Shown here in pieces: positions 13,091-24,960 of a DNA stretch of 64,000 bases. Source of the DNA: Seriola aureovittata (Eukaryota; Chordata; Actinopteri; Carangiformes; Carangidae); assembly GCF_021018895.1 (NCBI RefSeq), contig NC_079387.1:8212083-8276082 (forward strand), written 5' to 3'. Both the position numbers and the translations under genes were made by a program. The notes under the pieces are model-generated. The model saw only the letters and a program-made list of their open reading frames with translations, was not told the origin of the DNA and ran no database searches. Position 1 is the stretch's first letter, and each line of letters opens with the position of its first letter.

Positions 13091-14554
13091 GTCGCAAAAA
13101 AATCTTGGACAACAGCATGTGTTTAATTCTAACCGCAGGCTGTACCAGTCCGCGTAAATAAAAGATTGTGTGAACCCTCGCATCCAAATATCCTGCAATT
13201 AAGCAACAAAGAGTAGAACTGAGCAAGTCTAAGTTGACCTTGTTATTTATGTTGAATCATGTTGTGAATTCAACAAAATAAGAGGAAGATAAACTGAGTT
13301 TATCATGTGAGAAACATTGCTGTGTACCACAGTAACACAGCATAATGAGATCTATGATCATGTACTTTGAGGAACATTATTAGCATCAACATAACATGTA
13401 GCCTGAAGCAAGGTGGTGACACCGGTTGCTATGATACACATCCTTTTTTTTCTTCCTTCTATCAAAGCTGGTCTTGCACTATCTCGCTCTCTCGTCTTCC
13501 TCGGCCTCTCTCACTCCATAGATAGATTCAGTCTCTGTCTTGGTCCTTTTCCAAATCATCATTCTGTTTCCAATGTAGCCTATTCACCCTGCTTGTTTAC
13601 AGATATAAAATGACAAGTGTGGAGGATGGCGAAGAAGCGAGCAGATGCTGGCATTTCAGTCCTGTAAATGGCAGTTTATGAGGAACAACAGAGGGCGGGG
13701 GGGGGGGGGGGGGGGGGGGAAGCAAACATTTCTGGAGCAGGATCAGAGCCTTTGGCTGTGAACTCATTACAACTCAAATCAAAAGATCGTGTGGAAGGAG
13801 CATGCCGCTGTCACTGGAATCTCCTCCTGCTCCCCTTGCAAAACAGAACTTTTTGCTTTCCGCCACGTCATTTGCCCGCCAACCACACCGCCGCCGCCAC
13901 CTTCCTCCCCTTCCCGTCCTCCTCTGAAGATGACAGGCAGCGAGACTTCACACGGCCGCTGCAAACTGGGTCAATAACAAACTGAGACTGAGAGGAGTGA
14001 GAGGGGAGAGAGCAGCTCGTTGCTGCTCTAGTTTTAAGACGTGAATAATAAGACGTAACAAAAGGGTAATCTATCATATGTCGTTTGTTTTAATGGTTGC
14101 TCCCTCTCTCTTGCAGTGTGTGGGTGGACACACATTAGGCCTACACTGAAAATATGGTCTTTAGCTTGTGCAGACGAGCAGTCATGACGTGGCTCCCTCT
14201 GCTGTCTGCTAAGCTAACGTCTCTTTACATTGTCATTAATTGGCAGCAGTGCATTAAAGACAGAATTAGCATGTTCATTTGAATGGTCGTCATGGCAAAG
14301 TATGTCTGAATAGAATAAGATTAGCCAGTGAACAGCAGCTGAGAGCAGTTAAGGGATAAGTGTCGTCAAGTGCATTCCAGCTGCATCAGCGGAGAACATG
14401 GATGCAACAAACCACAGGTGTGGCTTTGGTTTCCGAGTGGGGGTCAGTGTCTTCAGGGGTTCCTGATTACTATGTAAATTCCTGTATTATTAGCATGCTA
14501 ACTCTATAATCATATTCAGTTTATTTAACAGAAACCACTTTAAGTGATTTCCAA
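13091..14554. other. Non-coding DNA with a 23-base G run
   Basis: G runs from 13697 to 13719 without interruption. Short frames on either side (for example 13668-13985) read through the G run as polyglycine and are not supported as genes. A CCGCCGCC-rich patch lies near 13885-13905. Confidence 0.45.
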
Positions 14555-14850
14555 CAGGGGTACTTGTGCCCCAGGGGGTACTTCTGCACTCTGTTACCTT
14601 CGCCAAGCTTATGTTTTCATCCGAGTCCGTGTTTGTCGGTTCGTTTGTTTGTTTGATTACGCAAAAAGTACTGAGCCGATTCGCCCTGAACTTGGTGGAA
14701 GGATGGGGCATGAGCCAGGGAAGGGCTCAGCAAATTTTAGGCAGATCCGGATCATTTACTATGAATTTTTTCTCTGAAGTCTGGTGTATGTTGTTTGAAA
14801 TTGGCTTTGGCTTTGGCCTGCGCTCTCCGAGTCCCCTTCTACTTGTGACT
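14555..14850 (+). repeat. Short DNA element with complementary ends (GCAAAAACTACTGA family)
   Basis: A near-complete copy, about 250-290 bases long, of a widespread repeat. It has TTACCTTCGCCAAG near the start, ATGTTTTCATCCGAGTCCG, a GTTTGTTTGTTTG run, ATTACGCAAAAAGTACTGAG, AACTTGGTGGAAGGATGGGG, GCAGATCCGGATCA, and an end like TTTGGCCTGCGCTCTCCGAG. In better copies the ends (CCTCCGCCAAGG and CCTTGGCGGAGG) are inverted, so a MITE-like origin is likely. The family is from memory and the class was not checked. Confidence 0.6.
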
Positions 14851-16207
14851 GTGATTTGATTATAAAATCTATATATGCAGATACGGAGTCAGACGTAACA
14901 TCGAAATTGAGAGTAGCTTCCAAGAAAACTAGTACGGCAAACAAGCAGACAAGGTGTTAAAATAACAAGAAGTAACAGATAAACAGTTCGCTAAAAGAAA
15001 TGAGTAAATGAAATGGTAGTGGATTTATTTCTGATTGATGTTCATTTCTATTGCAGTGCCTGTAGCACTTCTTTCAGGCTACATGCAAACCTAACCACTC
15101 CCACCGACACCCGAGGACACGGGGCAAAAAGGCCACAAAGGCCCGTACTACCACTTGGTAACACTAATTCACCTTTTTGAGTTAGTAAATTACATGTACA
15201 GTAACTTTACTGTGCTATCTGTTGATCCTGGTCCCATGTTACAGTGTGTATTGCAACAGAAGTCATTTTTCCTTTCGCTAGAGAAAATCCAGTAGTTCCA
15301 CCCTCTTGATCCCCAAAAATCAATTTTCAAATCCAGTTTGTGAATGTGTGAACGGTTGTGTGTTTAAGCCAAAAAGTGGTGATTAGTGGTTCTTTGAATT
15401 CATTTGCAGTGATCGCTCTGCAGCACTTGAAGGCAACTCAGATAAGCAGTATCAACATGTTGATCAACTCCTCTCTTCTCTCATCTGCACCTTGGCAGCT
15501 GTACAGTAAGAGAGCACTGTTAGAATATAACCTGCTGCAGGGATGATGCTCTGCATCAGTCTCGCAGACGATTTGCAGTTGCACGTCTTCTGACACACTT
15601 GAACCTTGAATAATTCCATTACAAGAACTTCTTGATTTTACCCCACGACATTTCAAACACTGGGTCCTTCTTTTTTTCTGTTGAAAGCCAGAATGCTACA
15701 CTTAACTGTGTGCATGACAACAGAGAGGACTTTGTCATTTGAGTCATTTCAGATGTGCGTGTGAAGACATTGTGTTTTTTTGATGTTTACTCTTGTCTGG
15801 TCGCCTTTCAGTCTTCAAGTACCTGCAAAGAAAATCCTATTTCCAGGTGCACAGCAGATTTCAGCTTTCAGTTAGAGTCATTGCAGCGAGTGACTCTGCA
15901 CAAAAAGTTCACACTTTAGAAATCATGACATCATTTGTGCCAAAAAATAAAAAACACACAAAGAGTTCATTCAAGTCTGGAATACATCATGGCGGACAAC
16001 AAACATTAATCAATCACTGGGCGAAATGTGGTTGAAAAGTGGAAGTTTATTGTACGTCTACTTAAGGTATGAAATGTCATCTAATAATAAGTTATTATGT
16101 TTTTAAATGAATGTATTTCTACAGTCATATATGCTCATTTGAATGCTGTTAAAATAATGCTTAGACGTCTAATGAACTTTCACTTGTCAACACTCACACA
16201 GCAAAAG

Positions 16208-16209
<2 letters not shown>
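14851..16209. other. Non-coding DNA, no gene seen
   Basis: Unique sequence with only short chance frames. Confidence 0.45.

Positions 16210-16239
<30 letters not shown>
16210..16239. repeat. (GT)n microsatellite
   Basis: An uninterrupted GT tract of about 30 bases. Confidence 0.95.
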
Positions 16240-16240
<1 letters not shown>

Positions 16241-16291
16241 GAGCGCAGCTTTCCTAAGGCCAGGTTCTTGCACACCGACAACTCGCATCTC

Positions 16292-16318
16292 ATCTCCAGA
16301 GCGGGAAACTCTGGAGAT
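16292..16318. repeat. Perfect 10-bp inverted repeat
   Basis: ATCTCCAGAG at 16292-16301 and its exact complement at 16309-16318 flank a 7-base loop (CGGGAAA). No gene end is nearby, so a terminator role is not indicated. Confidence 0.8.
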
Positions 16319-17225
16319 AAAGTGAATGTTTTTTCTCATCTCCTTTCATGAAGCACTCGCAGCAAGGTCAGGCATCCACAATAGCTTCTAATTCATCCAT
16401 CAGGGAGCAGTCTCTCGTGACCTTTGACCGGCTTTAGCCTCTTGTGCTTGTGCCACATGGACGACAGGTGTTCATGAGAGGGTGCAGAGCCATGATGGCG
16501 TCCGTTTTCCAGCTGTTAGAGTTTCTTCACCTTCACTTTTTCTCCGGAATGAAAGTTAAATGGATTTCAGGTCACTTCATCCACCTCCAGCTGTCTGGAG
16601 AAATAAACTCACAGTGCAACATGTAGCACACAGGATGTCAACAAAATGTGACGAGTTGTCACAACAAAAGCGAAGATTTCTCTCACTGCTGCTGTTTTTT
16701 TAATCAGGCAAAATTATTTTGGCTCCATCTTTTTCCTACAAACGCCACTGATTTCTAAAACATGTTTCCCTGTGTTTTTTTTGTTTTGTTTTGTTTTGGA
16801 AATCATACAAAAAAGAAAAGATGTTCCTGCAAATCCTGCCTCAAATTTAGACAGTCTTTGGTGTTAAAAGTAATCCGGCGGATTGCTGTGGATACACATT
16901 TAAACATGAGAATAAAACAAAAACTGTATCACAAAGCCTGATCAGTGACCTAACAAGCACTTTCCTGATTGTTTTTGTTCTGTTTTTTTTGCTATCACTA
17001 AGGTGGTTTTTGTCAAATTTATTATAGATACTGACTCTGTAGAGTGGTGTAACCCTTTTAAAGGAAAGTGTTTATCTATATATATATAAAACACACAGGA
17101 GTCAACAACTACACACTTCCTCTTATTTCTTTTGGAAGGAGAAACACTTCCTTTCAGTAAAATATTAAGGAAAATTAGAGACATAAAATGTATGTAAACA
17201 CAATTAGTATTACCCGGGTAATTGA
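16319..17225. other. Non-coding DNA, no gene seen
   Basis: AT-rich unique sequence with T runs near 16775-16800. No supported feature. Confidence 0.45.
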
Positions 17226-17247
17226 AAACAAAGTAACACAACTGTTC

Positions 17248-17345
17248 ACAATAATAATAATAATAATAATAACTTTATTTATAAAGCACCTTTCAAAAAC
17301 AAAGTTACAAAGTGCTTTACAATAAAAAACAGAAATGCAAATAAT
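17248..17345 (+). repeat. Dispersed repeat fragment with (AAT)n head
   Basis: An AAT tract (17251-17273) leads into AACTTTATTTATAAAGCACC, TTTCAAAAACAAAGTTACAA and AGTGCTTTACAATAAA. This unit is common in teleost genomes as the tail of a retroposed or dispersed repeat. The parent family is not identified. Confidence 0.6.
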
Positions 17346-19339
17346 AAAAAAAATTAAATAAAGTATACAATAAAAACAACAGTGTATAGACGCTGATGAT
17401 GCTTCCTGACTGGCTGACTGATCGAGCCTCTTTTACACTGGCTCGTCTGTTACATGTACATTTATACTGAAAATGTTATTTGTTCATATTATTTTCTGCA
17501 CATTCTCTTTATTACTTGTTGATGAATAGATTTCTTTAAAGTTTTAAATGCAGATTATTTAACCTGGGTTACAATGTGCCAACTGCATTTAAAGGGCCTA
17601 CATAGTAATGGTACTTTTTAATGTTGGCATGTTATTTCTCATGTTTGAACCGCTTCTTATTCTTTTCTAGTTGTGTGATTATGTTGTATATCTCACTCTG
17701 CTGCCACAAGAACATAATCGCCTTCTATCTCATGTCAATACATACTCCACTCACGCTTCTGTTGATGGTGCATGTGATTGGCTTCTAATTATGAACTTGC
17801 TTTGTGATGCGGGCCCCTGATGCGACTCAGTTTGCTCCATAGGATAATACTTTGTTTACATCAACAAAACCATGTTGGAAATCTCTTTCAGAAATGTATT
17901 CACCGCCAGAAAAACAATTAGTTTGTTGGAGATGAACAACGCCTTGTGTTGATTGATTGTCGACAGGATTGGTACCTTATTAAAATGACATATCCATATT
18001 ACAAAATCATTTTTCATAAAGACGTGCCACATAAATGGATTGCACCGTTCACCTCAAACTCATTAACATCCCGCAATAAAGAAATTCATAACATGAATCA
18101 ATGGTAAACATACACAGAGAATCTGAGCAATAAAATAAAAGTCTCTCTGATTGAACAGAAGATGAAGGGATTTTATCAAACAATGAAAAACTGATCTATA
18201 TGTGTATAAAAAAACCTCTGCACATGTAGGGGAAAAGTCCTAGAAGATGTCTTGCACTACTGACATGCCAAATAATGGCATTCCTGAGTAACATAACAAA
18301 CAGCCTGGAGTTCAAAGGGTTAAAGCCAGCATGCATATATAATCAAAAACTTGTACTTTTCACTGTTTTAATAAGAACTCAGTGTTTCTGAGAATTCAGC
18401 TGTGCTGTTATCCAGCAGGACAGACTATTACAATATTAATCCATAACCAGAGGGACTTGTCTCACAGTCCCGACTGACTCTGAACTCTGCAGCCAAGCTC
18501 GGCCATTAAACACTATTCCAGACCGCTGCTCACAAGTCTGCTCACGTTGAGCCCAACAGCAGATTGCCCTGCCTGCTCTAACGCAGCACCACTATTGGCT
18601 CATGGCACATTGGGTATGGCTGAGGCATCATGGGCTTCCTGAAAACATTAAAGTCTTTTCTACTGCAGACGGCCCGCTATAGAAGCCTTTTGCCACGAAG
18701 AAAGAGAATGGGGAAGGATTTAAAAGGAGGGAGAGAGACTGACACATCAACGGAGGAAGAACTGGTGCTCACATAATACTCGCTGATAGACATATAGTCT
18801 GAGCCAGAGGGCTTTTTTTAGGGGACTTTGGGATTCATATGCACCAGGCGACTTAGGTTTTATTCACACCCAGGAACAGAAAATCACATCTTTAACCTCA
18901 TATGACCCAAAACTAATAGTTTTTTGAGACAGAATAGATACGATCAAGGATGCATTAGGCTAAAAATCAACTTGTATTTTCCTGTACACACGCAGCCTTA
19001 GAACAGGATCTTGTTCCTGCTGTGACCTAAAATCCTATTTCATTGCTGCACAGCTTTGGCAACAACTTAATCTTTTCTAAACTCAGACATATTGGGACTC
19101 TATTCAACAAAGAGCCAGCACTCCAGAACTGATGGCTTGTGATTTAAGTGTTGAATCGTGACCGGTTTCAAAATAAAGCTACAAAACAACAGTGTATGCC
19201 ATCAGTTTGCTGATACACTCTGTTTAAAAGTTAACATTGATATATATGGGTTTAAACTTTTGTGTTTAAATCTATGAAGTTGTGAGATTTTTTTTTTCTT
19301 ATTTTTTAATGTTCATGACTCTGAATTATCTGGAAGAGT
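17346..19339. other. Unique non-coding DNA with enhancer-like patches
   Basis: No gene or repeat is recognised. The patches at about 17755-17965 (GGCTTCTAATTATGAAC, TTTGTTTACATCAACA, AACAATTAGTTTGTTGG) and 18420-18720 are repeat-free and could be conserved elements. This is weakly supported. Confidence 0.3.
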
Positions 19340-19960
19340 TGTTGGGTTGCTTGGCAGAGCAGGAGCGATGTACCTTACTTGCTATTACCCCATCCTGCCA
19401 AAATCCAGACGTGTTGGCTCTGAGCTGCTAGATACTTCCTCCAGCTCATCCATCACCAGCGTGGTTGAAACACGCTTAACCATATTTTACACAGAGAATA
19501 AATTGAGGATAATAAATTTCCCTGTTTTTCCTTTTGCTATCAGCCCATTAACTTCATGCCGAGCTCAATATGAGAGTCTCTGTTTTCTAATTTAGCGAAC
19601 ACAGTTAATCAAAACGCTTATTATCTCAGGTACCATTGCTCAGCCTAAACAAAGTACCTTGAAACATCTCTGTCCTTTTTGTGTAGAAGTAATTTCCTAT
19701 TTCTATTCAATCACGCGCATTGAAAAGCCTTTTTTATTCCTATTTCATAATTACCTGCTGGAACCAGTATTGAAAGTGTTGCTTAAAAAATAATTATGTA
19801 ATTCTAAATCACAGCTGATAGCAACACTATTGATAATTTGCATTAGTGAATTGGCAGCATAACGCTTGCTGGGCTTCACTTGCCATGCTGCCCTTGTTTC
19901 ACCCCATTTAGAATGAGCAGCGGTAATGAAACCAAAAGTGTGACTGTGGATCAGCAACGG
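19340..19960. promoter_or_regulatory. Candidate conserved regulatory element
   Basis: A long repeat-free stretch with ATTTAGCGAACACAGTTAAT, CATAATTACCTG, AAAAATAATTATGTAATTC and GATAATTTGCATTAG, words typical of homeodomain and POU binding. No coding pattern. It lies about 13 kb upstream of the Sprouty promoter. Function is inferred only. Confidence 0.32.
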
Positions 19961-21914
19961 AGCAGCTACTATTACAAAGAGCCCGAGAGTATCTCAATGT
20001 GAGTCCCACTTTAATTTTCACTTTTATTCTGCTGAAGGTCATGGGTGGTTGAGCAGAATAAAAAATAAAAAAAAACTCTGGCTGTGCTTTCTTTTTTTCA
20101 AAAGGCACCATGAGCATTAAAGCGTTGAATTTTACATCTTAATATCTTTAACAAATCAGAATTTAAAATATATATATATATTTTATTGTATGTGTATTGT
20201 GTGAAGCGCAGGCAACAGCATATTTTCATCATCAGTAAAGTTTTATGATTGTGATCATGATCCCTCAGCCAGGGGAGTCTCTGGTGACTGAAAACATATA
20301 CATACAAAACATATAGTGATGATCAATCTTTGACGTAACCTGACTGAATCATGAATCAGTCCTTCCAGTAATTTCCACCTCTGCAAGAGCAGATGTAAGA
20401 AATGCTCAATTTGATGCACACTCAGGAGAGTGAAAAAATACAGTACAGCCTTAAGGTATGGATTTTCTGATAACTCATCCATAATCAGCGTCTCTGCAGT
20501 AATATAACACTTTGAAGCGCTGCACATTAAGGAACCTGAATGGGATCCTGGTGCAACGGCTGCATCGTGAAAAGGTTCAAATCCCCCAGACCGGCTTTGA
20601 AAATCATGCTGGGGGGAAAAGGCCAACAGTCACTCACCAATACCCACCATAAGAACGTGGCATGAGAAAAGCCTTTAGCCCCTCCAGCTCCGTCAGAGCA
20701 GGATGTGTTGATGCAGGTGAATATCTACAAAGCTGTGACTCAACGGCGATGCCTTCCTGAGGCATGGTCTCTACTTCTTTTTTCCTTTATCAAACCAATT
20801 GTTGCAGTCAGCTTTGTCTAGATGTATTTAGTTTGTGAAGCCGTCGTAATCTTCCCATTTCAAGGCCAATATGGCTTATCTCCCTCTTATTGTTGGTTAT
20901 GTTGCTTATTCAGGAATCCCAGATTATCCTGTTGTGGTAGATTTTATCTGCAAATGTCTTTCTTTTTTTTTCTTCATTTATTCTCCATAGATCGCAGCAG
21001 TGAGGGAAGGATACACTGAGATCATATCCAACTTGCTCAGAGTTGAGAATGAAGAGTGAATAATTATTATGAAATATGAATTTGAAAGCAGGAATTTGCC
21101 ATGAATCAGTCTAAAAACATTAAATCATTAATTATTAAAAGATCTGCAAGTATTGTCAGGAAAAGTGCTTATAGCATTTAACCCCTTCAGTGCTGAGGTG
21201 GGGCCATGAAGTGCTTTAAAGGGAAATAAGTAAATTATTCAATTCAATTCTTAAACATTAAAAGGAAAGTAATATGATCTGTCTTTGTTACGGGTCTACT
21301 TTCCACATTTTGTACAATTTGGAGTCTGTGAATTCTTCTCTGATTCATGCCAATTAGCAGACCATTACAGTAAACTAAATGTGAGGAAGTGAGAGTGTGT
21401 GAAGTGGTTTCAGTGCCTCCAAGAGATGATCATTAATGGGAGCAAAGAAACAAAGTTCTGATAGAGAAATTTGTTTTTATTTTTCAGCCGGTTCTCTAAT
21501 CTTTGCTTCTTTTTGTGAAATTTGCCCTTGAGTTGTTTCATTTCTGTGAAACTATTGTCTCTTTGGTGGAAGCGCTCACAACTCAGAGGCAGCTGAAACC
21601 CAACAAGGGCCCACAACTTGCTTTTATCAGAAGGGGCCACCAGCATCAAAGAGAAATTAAATGCAATATTATGAAATCTCTTCTATATCATTGCTTCACA
21701 TAATGTATAGTTAGTTATATTATATGTATAAAAAAGAGATTAGAAAAGCATGTACAAGTGTCTCAGAAACAAAGAGAGAAAACAAGCTCTTTGATTCAGA
21801 GATCTACCAAGACCAGCACAGCGAGCCCCAAGACGCCGGGATGTTTGATACTCTCTCTAAGGTTGTGTAAAAGATTTACTGAAAGAGCATAATTCAAAGC
21901 CCACACATTATACT
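19961..21914. other. Non-coding DNA, no gene seen
   Basis: It includes a short TA tract (20169-20182). A GGTTCAAATCC word at 20574 resembles a tRNA B box but no tRNA or clear SINE surrounds it. Confidence 0.45.
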
Positions 21915-21934
21915 CACACACACACACACACACA

Positions 21935-21994
<60 letters not shown>
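21915..21994. repeat. (CA)n microsatellite, 80 bases
   Basis: A CA tract with a single G interruption at 21935. It generates a false 154-codon frame on the minus strand. Confidence 0.97.
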
Positions 21995-21997
<3 letters not shown>

Positions 21998-22199
21998 AAA
22001 GACTTGGCAAATGTCCTGCTCTCCTCGGATGTGGCAAAAAAAAATAAAAAGAATGAAGTTCTGTGACGGGCACCCGGCGGAAGGATTATTCTGATTCTCC
22101 GTCCGTCCGTCTCCATTTCCTCTAAACATTTCTTTACCACCTGGCGTCGATCCAAATGGCTCAGTGACGCCGCTGAGGTGTCCGTGGCTCTGCCCGAGG

Positions 22200-22390
22200 G
22201 AAAATATCTATTATCCCCCCCTCCTTGTTTTTCTTGCCTGGCAGAGGAATAACCGTTCAACGATCCAGGGCTTTCACCTCTACTCTGATAAAGGTTATCT
22301 TGGCAATTTAGTGCTGGCGATATCGCATTATGGAGAGAGTTATGAGGCGGAAATCAAATTTTGCTTCCAGTGACTCTGAGGAGAGGGAGG
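22200..22390. promoter_or_regulatory. Candidate conserved element with paired GATA sites
   Basis: Repeat-free sequence with a perfect palindrome GATAA-AGG-TTATC at 22287-22299, followed by GGCAATTTAGTGCTGG and GAAATCAAATTTTGC. The paired GATA words in opposite orientation suggest a GATA-factor site. Conservation was not tested. Confidence 0.33.
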
Positions 22391-24744
22391 ATGAAAGGTG
22401 CAAGGGACTGCACAGTAATGATACGGTAGAAATTGTTGTGTGAGAGTGTGTACGTGTGTGCGCGTCTCCGCCTGCTTGCATGTATGCTATTCTATACAGT
22501 CTCTCAGAGATGTGAAACCTGGGCTTTCACTATAGTGGAAGGTGCTTTATACAAAATTGCTTCATCCCACAGCAGCTTACATTATAGATGAGGGTTTGCT
22601 CAATGGGTAGTTTTAGCCAAGCTGTTTGATGGACATGTTGAATCCTGTTAATAAGTCTCAGAACTGCTAGCTGGGCTTTGCAGGTTGCTCTTTGCCAACT
22701 GTTGAGGCACCTCGACTGCAGTGGAGGTCAGTTTGTTTTTCCTGACTGCTTTATTTTGGAAGTATAAACCTTAATGCAGAGGTTTGCAAACTGTGAGCAA
22801 GCTCTTAGGCGTTTGCAGAAAACAAAATCAGAGTTATAACTGTGTCAAATCTGAACACACGGACATGATACATATATTTCAAGATTCAATGTGACTTACA
22901 CTTCCCGGGATATTATTGTCTCCGATGTTCATTATGAATTAATGATAAAAAATCTGTTTAAAACTCATAAGCCTTGTCCCAATTCCCCTTCGTAGACTAT
23001 GTAGGCCGAACGGAAATGAGACAACCTGGCCCACGGAGGATTGTCACTTTGCGTCACCGGTCACAAAGTGCAAACCTTGACAACACTTAACTTTTTTCAC
23101 AAAAACTCAATGTTTGAAGGGCCTTGGTTTTAACAGTTGTACCGTTACTTGATGAACGGAGCTAAAACCCTCTGAAGGATGCAGCACCTGAACTTACAAC
23201 TCCAGAACTTCCCTCAAAAATCATTACTGTACATCCGTGGGCACAATACAAACAGAAACTGACAAATCTGCTAAAATGCAATATTATAATAAATGTCAAA
23301 CACTGACACTCGCGGCTCTGTGGGATGAAAAAGAAAAAAATATGAACTCCATTCTCAGTATGCTGTTGTGAAACTGCAGCACTGTCCAGATAGCATTCAC
23401 ATAGTAAAGCCGATAGCTCGGTGCGCGGAGTGACACCTCCCTCCCTTGTAAAAGAACAGGAAATTAGAGAAACACATTACTATCAGGGCAAACGAGAGAA
23501 CCTACAAAGCGCACCATCGCATCACACCTCCTGTATTTGTCAGATGCATTATCACATTATTATATTCACAGTTTACCCTACTCCCTGGAGAGCAAAGAAA
23601 ACATGCCGTTCTGCCAAAAAGGTTGCCATGACAATGAGACTCCTTTTCCTTTGGTTTCAGTACGTTCGACTCCACTCCTTCATGTACAGTTATTAAAATA
23701 TTACTGTTGTAACATTTTGGCCAAAGGAAATATTTTCATCTGCGGCTGTACATGTTGTGGAGCTGTTTTCCAGCGTGTAAAACAGAATTATAGAGAAAGA
23801 GTTCAGCCTTTTGCACCTCTAAGGTAGTCGCTGGAGACTTGGTTTACCACAGCAAATTGGTTGTGGAATGGTGTTGCTCTTACTGTTAGGGACACAAATG
23901 TATTTTTAACAAAGCTGGGGGAGCATTTTTATATCTGAACTCAGACAGTCTGAGGAAACTGGTTCCACTGTCTCATTGTCTCAAACACATTCAGGTCACA
24001 CAAATGAATGAAATGAAATGTTCTTTTCTGTGCGTTGTCAGAAGAGATTGACGCCCCTTTGATGTCAGCTCATTGCACCGACTTCCAAGTGCCGCAACAA
24101 ACAGGAAACAAACTGTAACACAAAGTGCTCCAGTGATTTTACAAAAGACCCTTATTTCTAGTCTTTAGTGTGTGAGTCACTTTCCAAAAACAAAACAACA
24201 AAGATTCACAAAATGCGTCTTAAACTTAACGAACGTCTCGGGTGACTGTACACACTTGTTGCTGTGGTGTTAAAGTAAAAAAAAAAAACGTAATTCACAC
24301 CTCCGTTTGCGTCATCCCATTGAGTTTGTATGTAACTCTGCTACCTCTATAATTGGCCCTGTGTTCTGTCACACACACTTAACCTTTACAAATGTGCTGC
24401 AGAGCTATATAAGACATCATACAACTCTTTTTCACAGGCTGGGTAATAAACCGTCTTTCATGTGTAAAATTGATAGAGCGTCTCTTTAAATATTGGGTAT
24501 GAACCCTTGGAAATGTAAAACTGTCATTTTCAAATAAACAATTAAACGCATCCCTACCACTGATTATAAGGATTTCCACTTTTTAATTACCTTAAACAGT
24601 TAACAGTTTGAGACGATATAAAACTAAATGAAAAGAAAAATACACCACCTACATATCAGCCTTAATTACTTAAAAATGACATGTATCTGAAGATGTAATG
24701 ACTTCACACAACTGGTTCTTTTTTAGCTACACTAGCAGCTATAC
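22391..24744. other. Non-coding DNA, no gene seen
   Basis: Only short frames without recognisable domains. The part at about 22975-23330 has the feel of a dispersed repeat (TTGTCCCAATTCCCCTTCG start) but has no second copy in the window. Confidence 0.4.
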
Positions 24745-24960
24745 TTAAGTGCTAATTAGCAAATGTTAGCATGCTAATTTGTGAAACTATAGATATTGAA
24801 CATGGTAAAACTTTACACCTGAACATCAGCATGTGAGCATTGTCATTACCAGCATGTTAGCATGCTGATGTTAGCGTTAGCTCACTGCTGCGGCGAGGTG
24901 CAGCTTCACAGTCGCCAGCGTGGCGGTAGACTTTAGTAATAAAACGACTTGCTGTTTGAG
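24745..24960 (+). repeat. Dispersed repeat, GTTAGCATGCTAA family, 3' part
   Basis: It contains GTGCTAATTAGCAAATGTTA, GCATGCTAATTTG, GATATTGAACATGGTAAAAC, AACATCAGCATG, AGCATTGTCATTACC and AGCATGTTAGCATGCTGATG. This is the clearest copy of the 3' section in this window. Confidence 0.7.

Noticed and set aside
20549..20584. Possible tRNA or SINE promoter (TGGTGCAACGG and GGTTCAAATCC)
   Set aside because: The boxes are only about 25 bases apart, too close for a tRNA, and no cloverleaf or second copy was found.
21796..22260. 154-codon minus-strand open frame
   Set aside because: Kept open by the CA microsatellite; the flanks show no protein family features.
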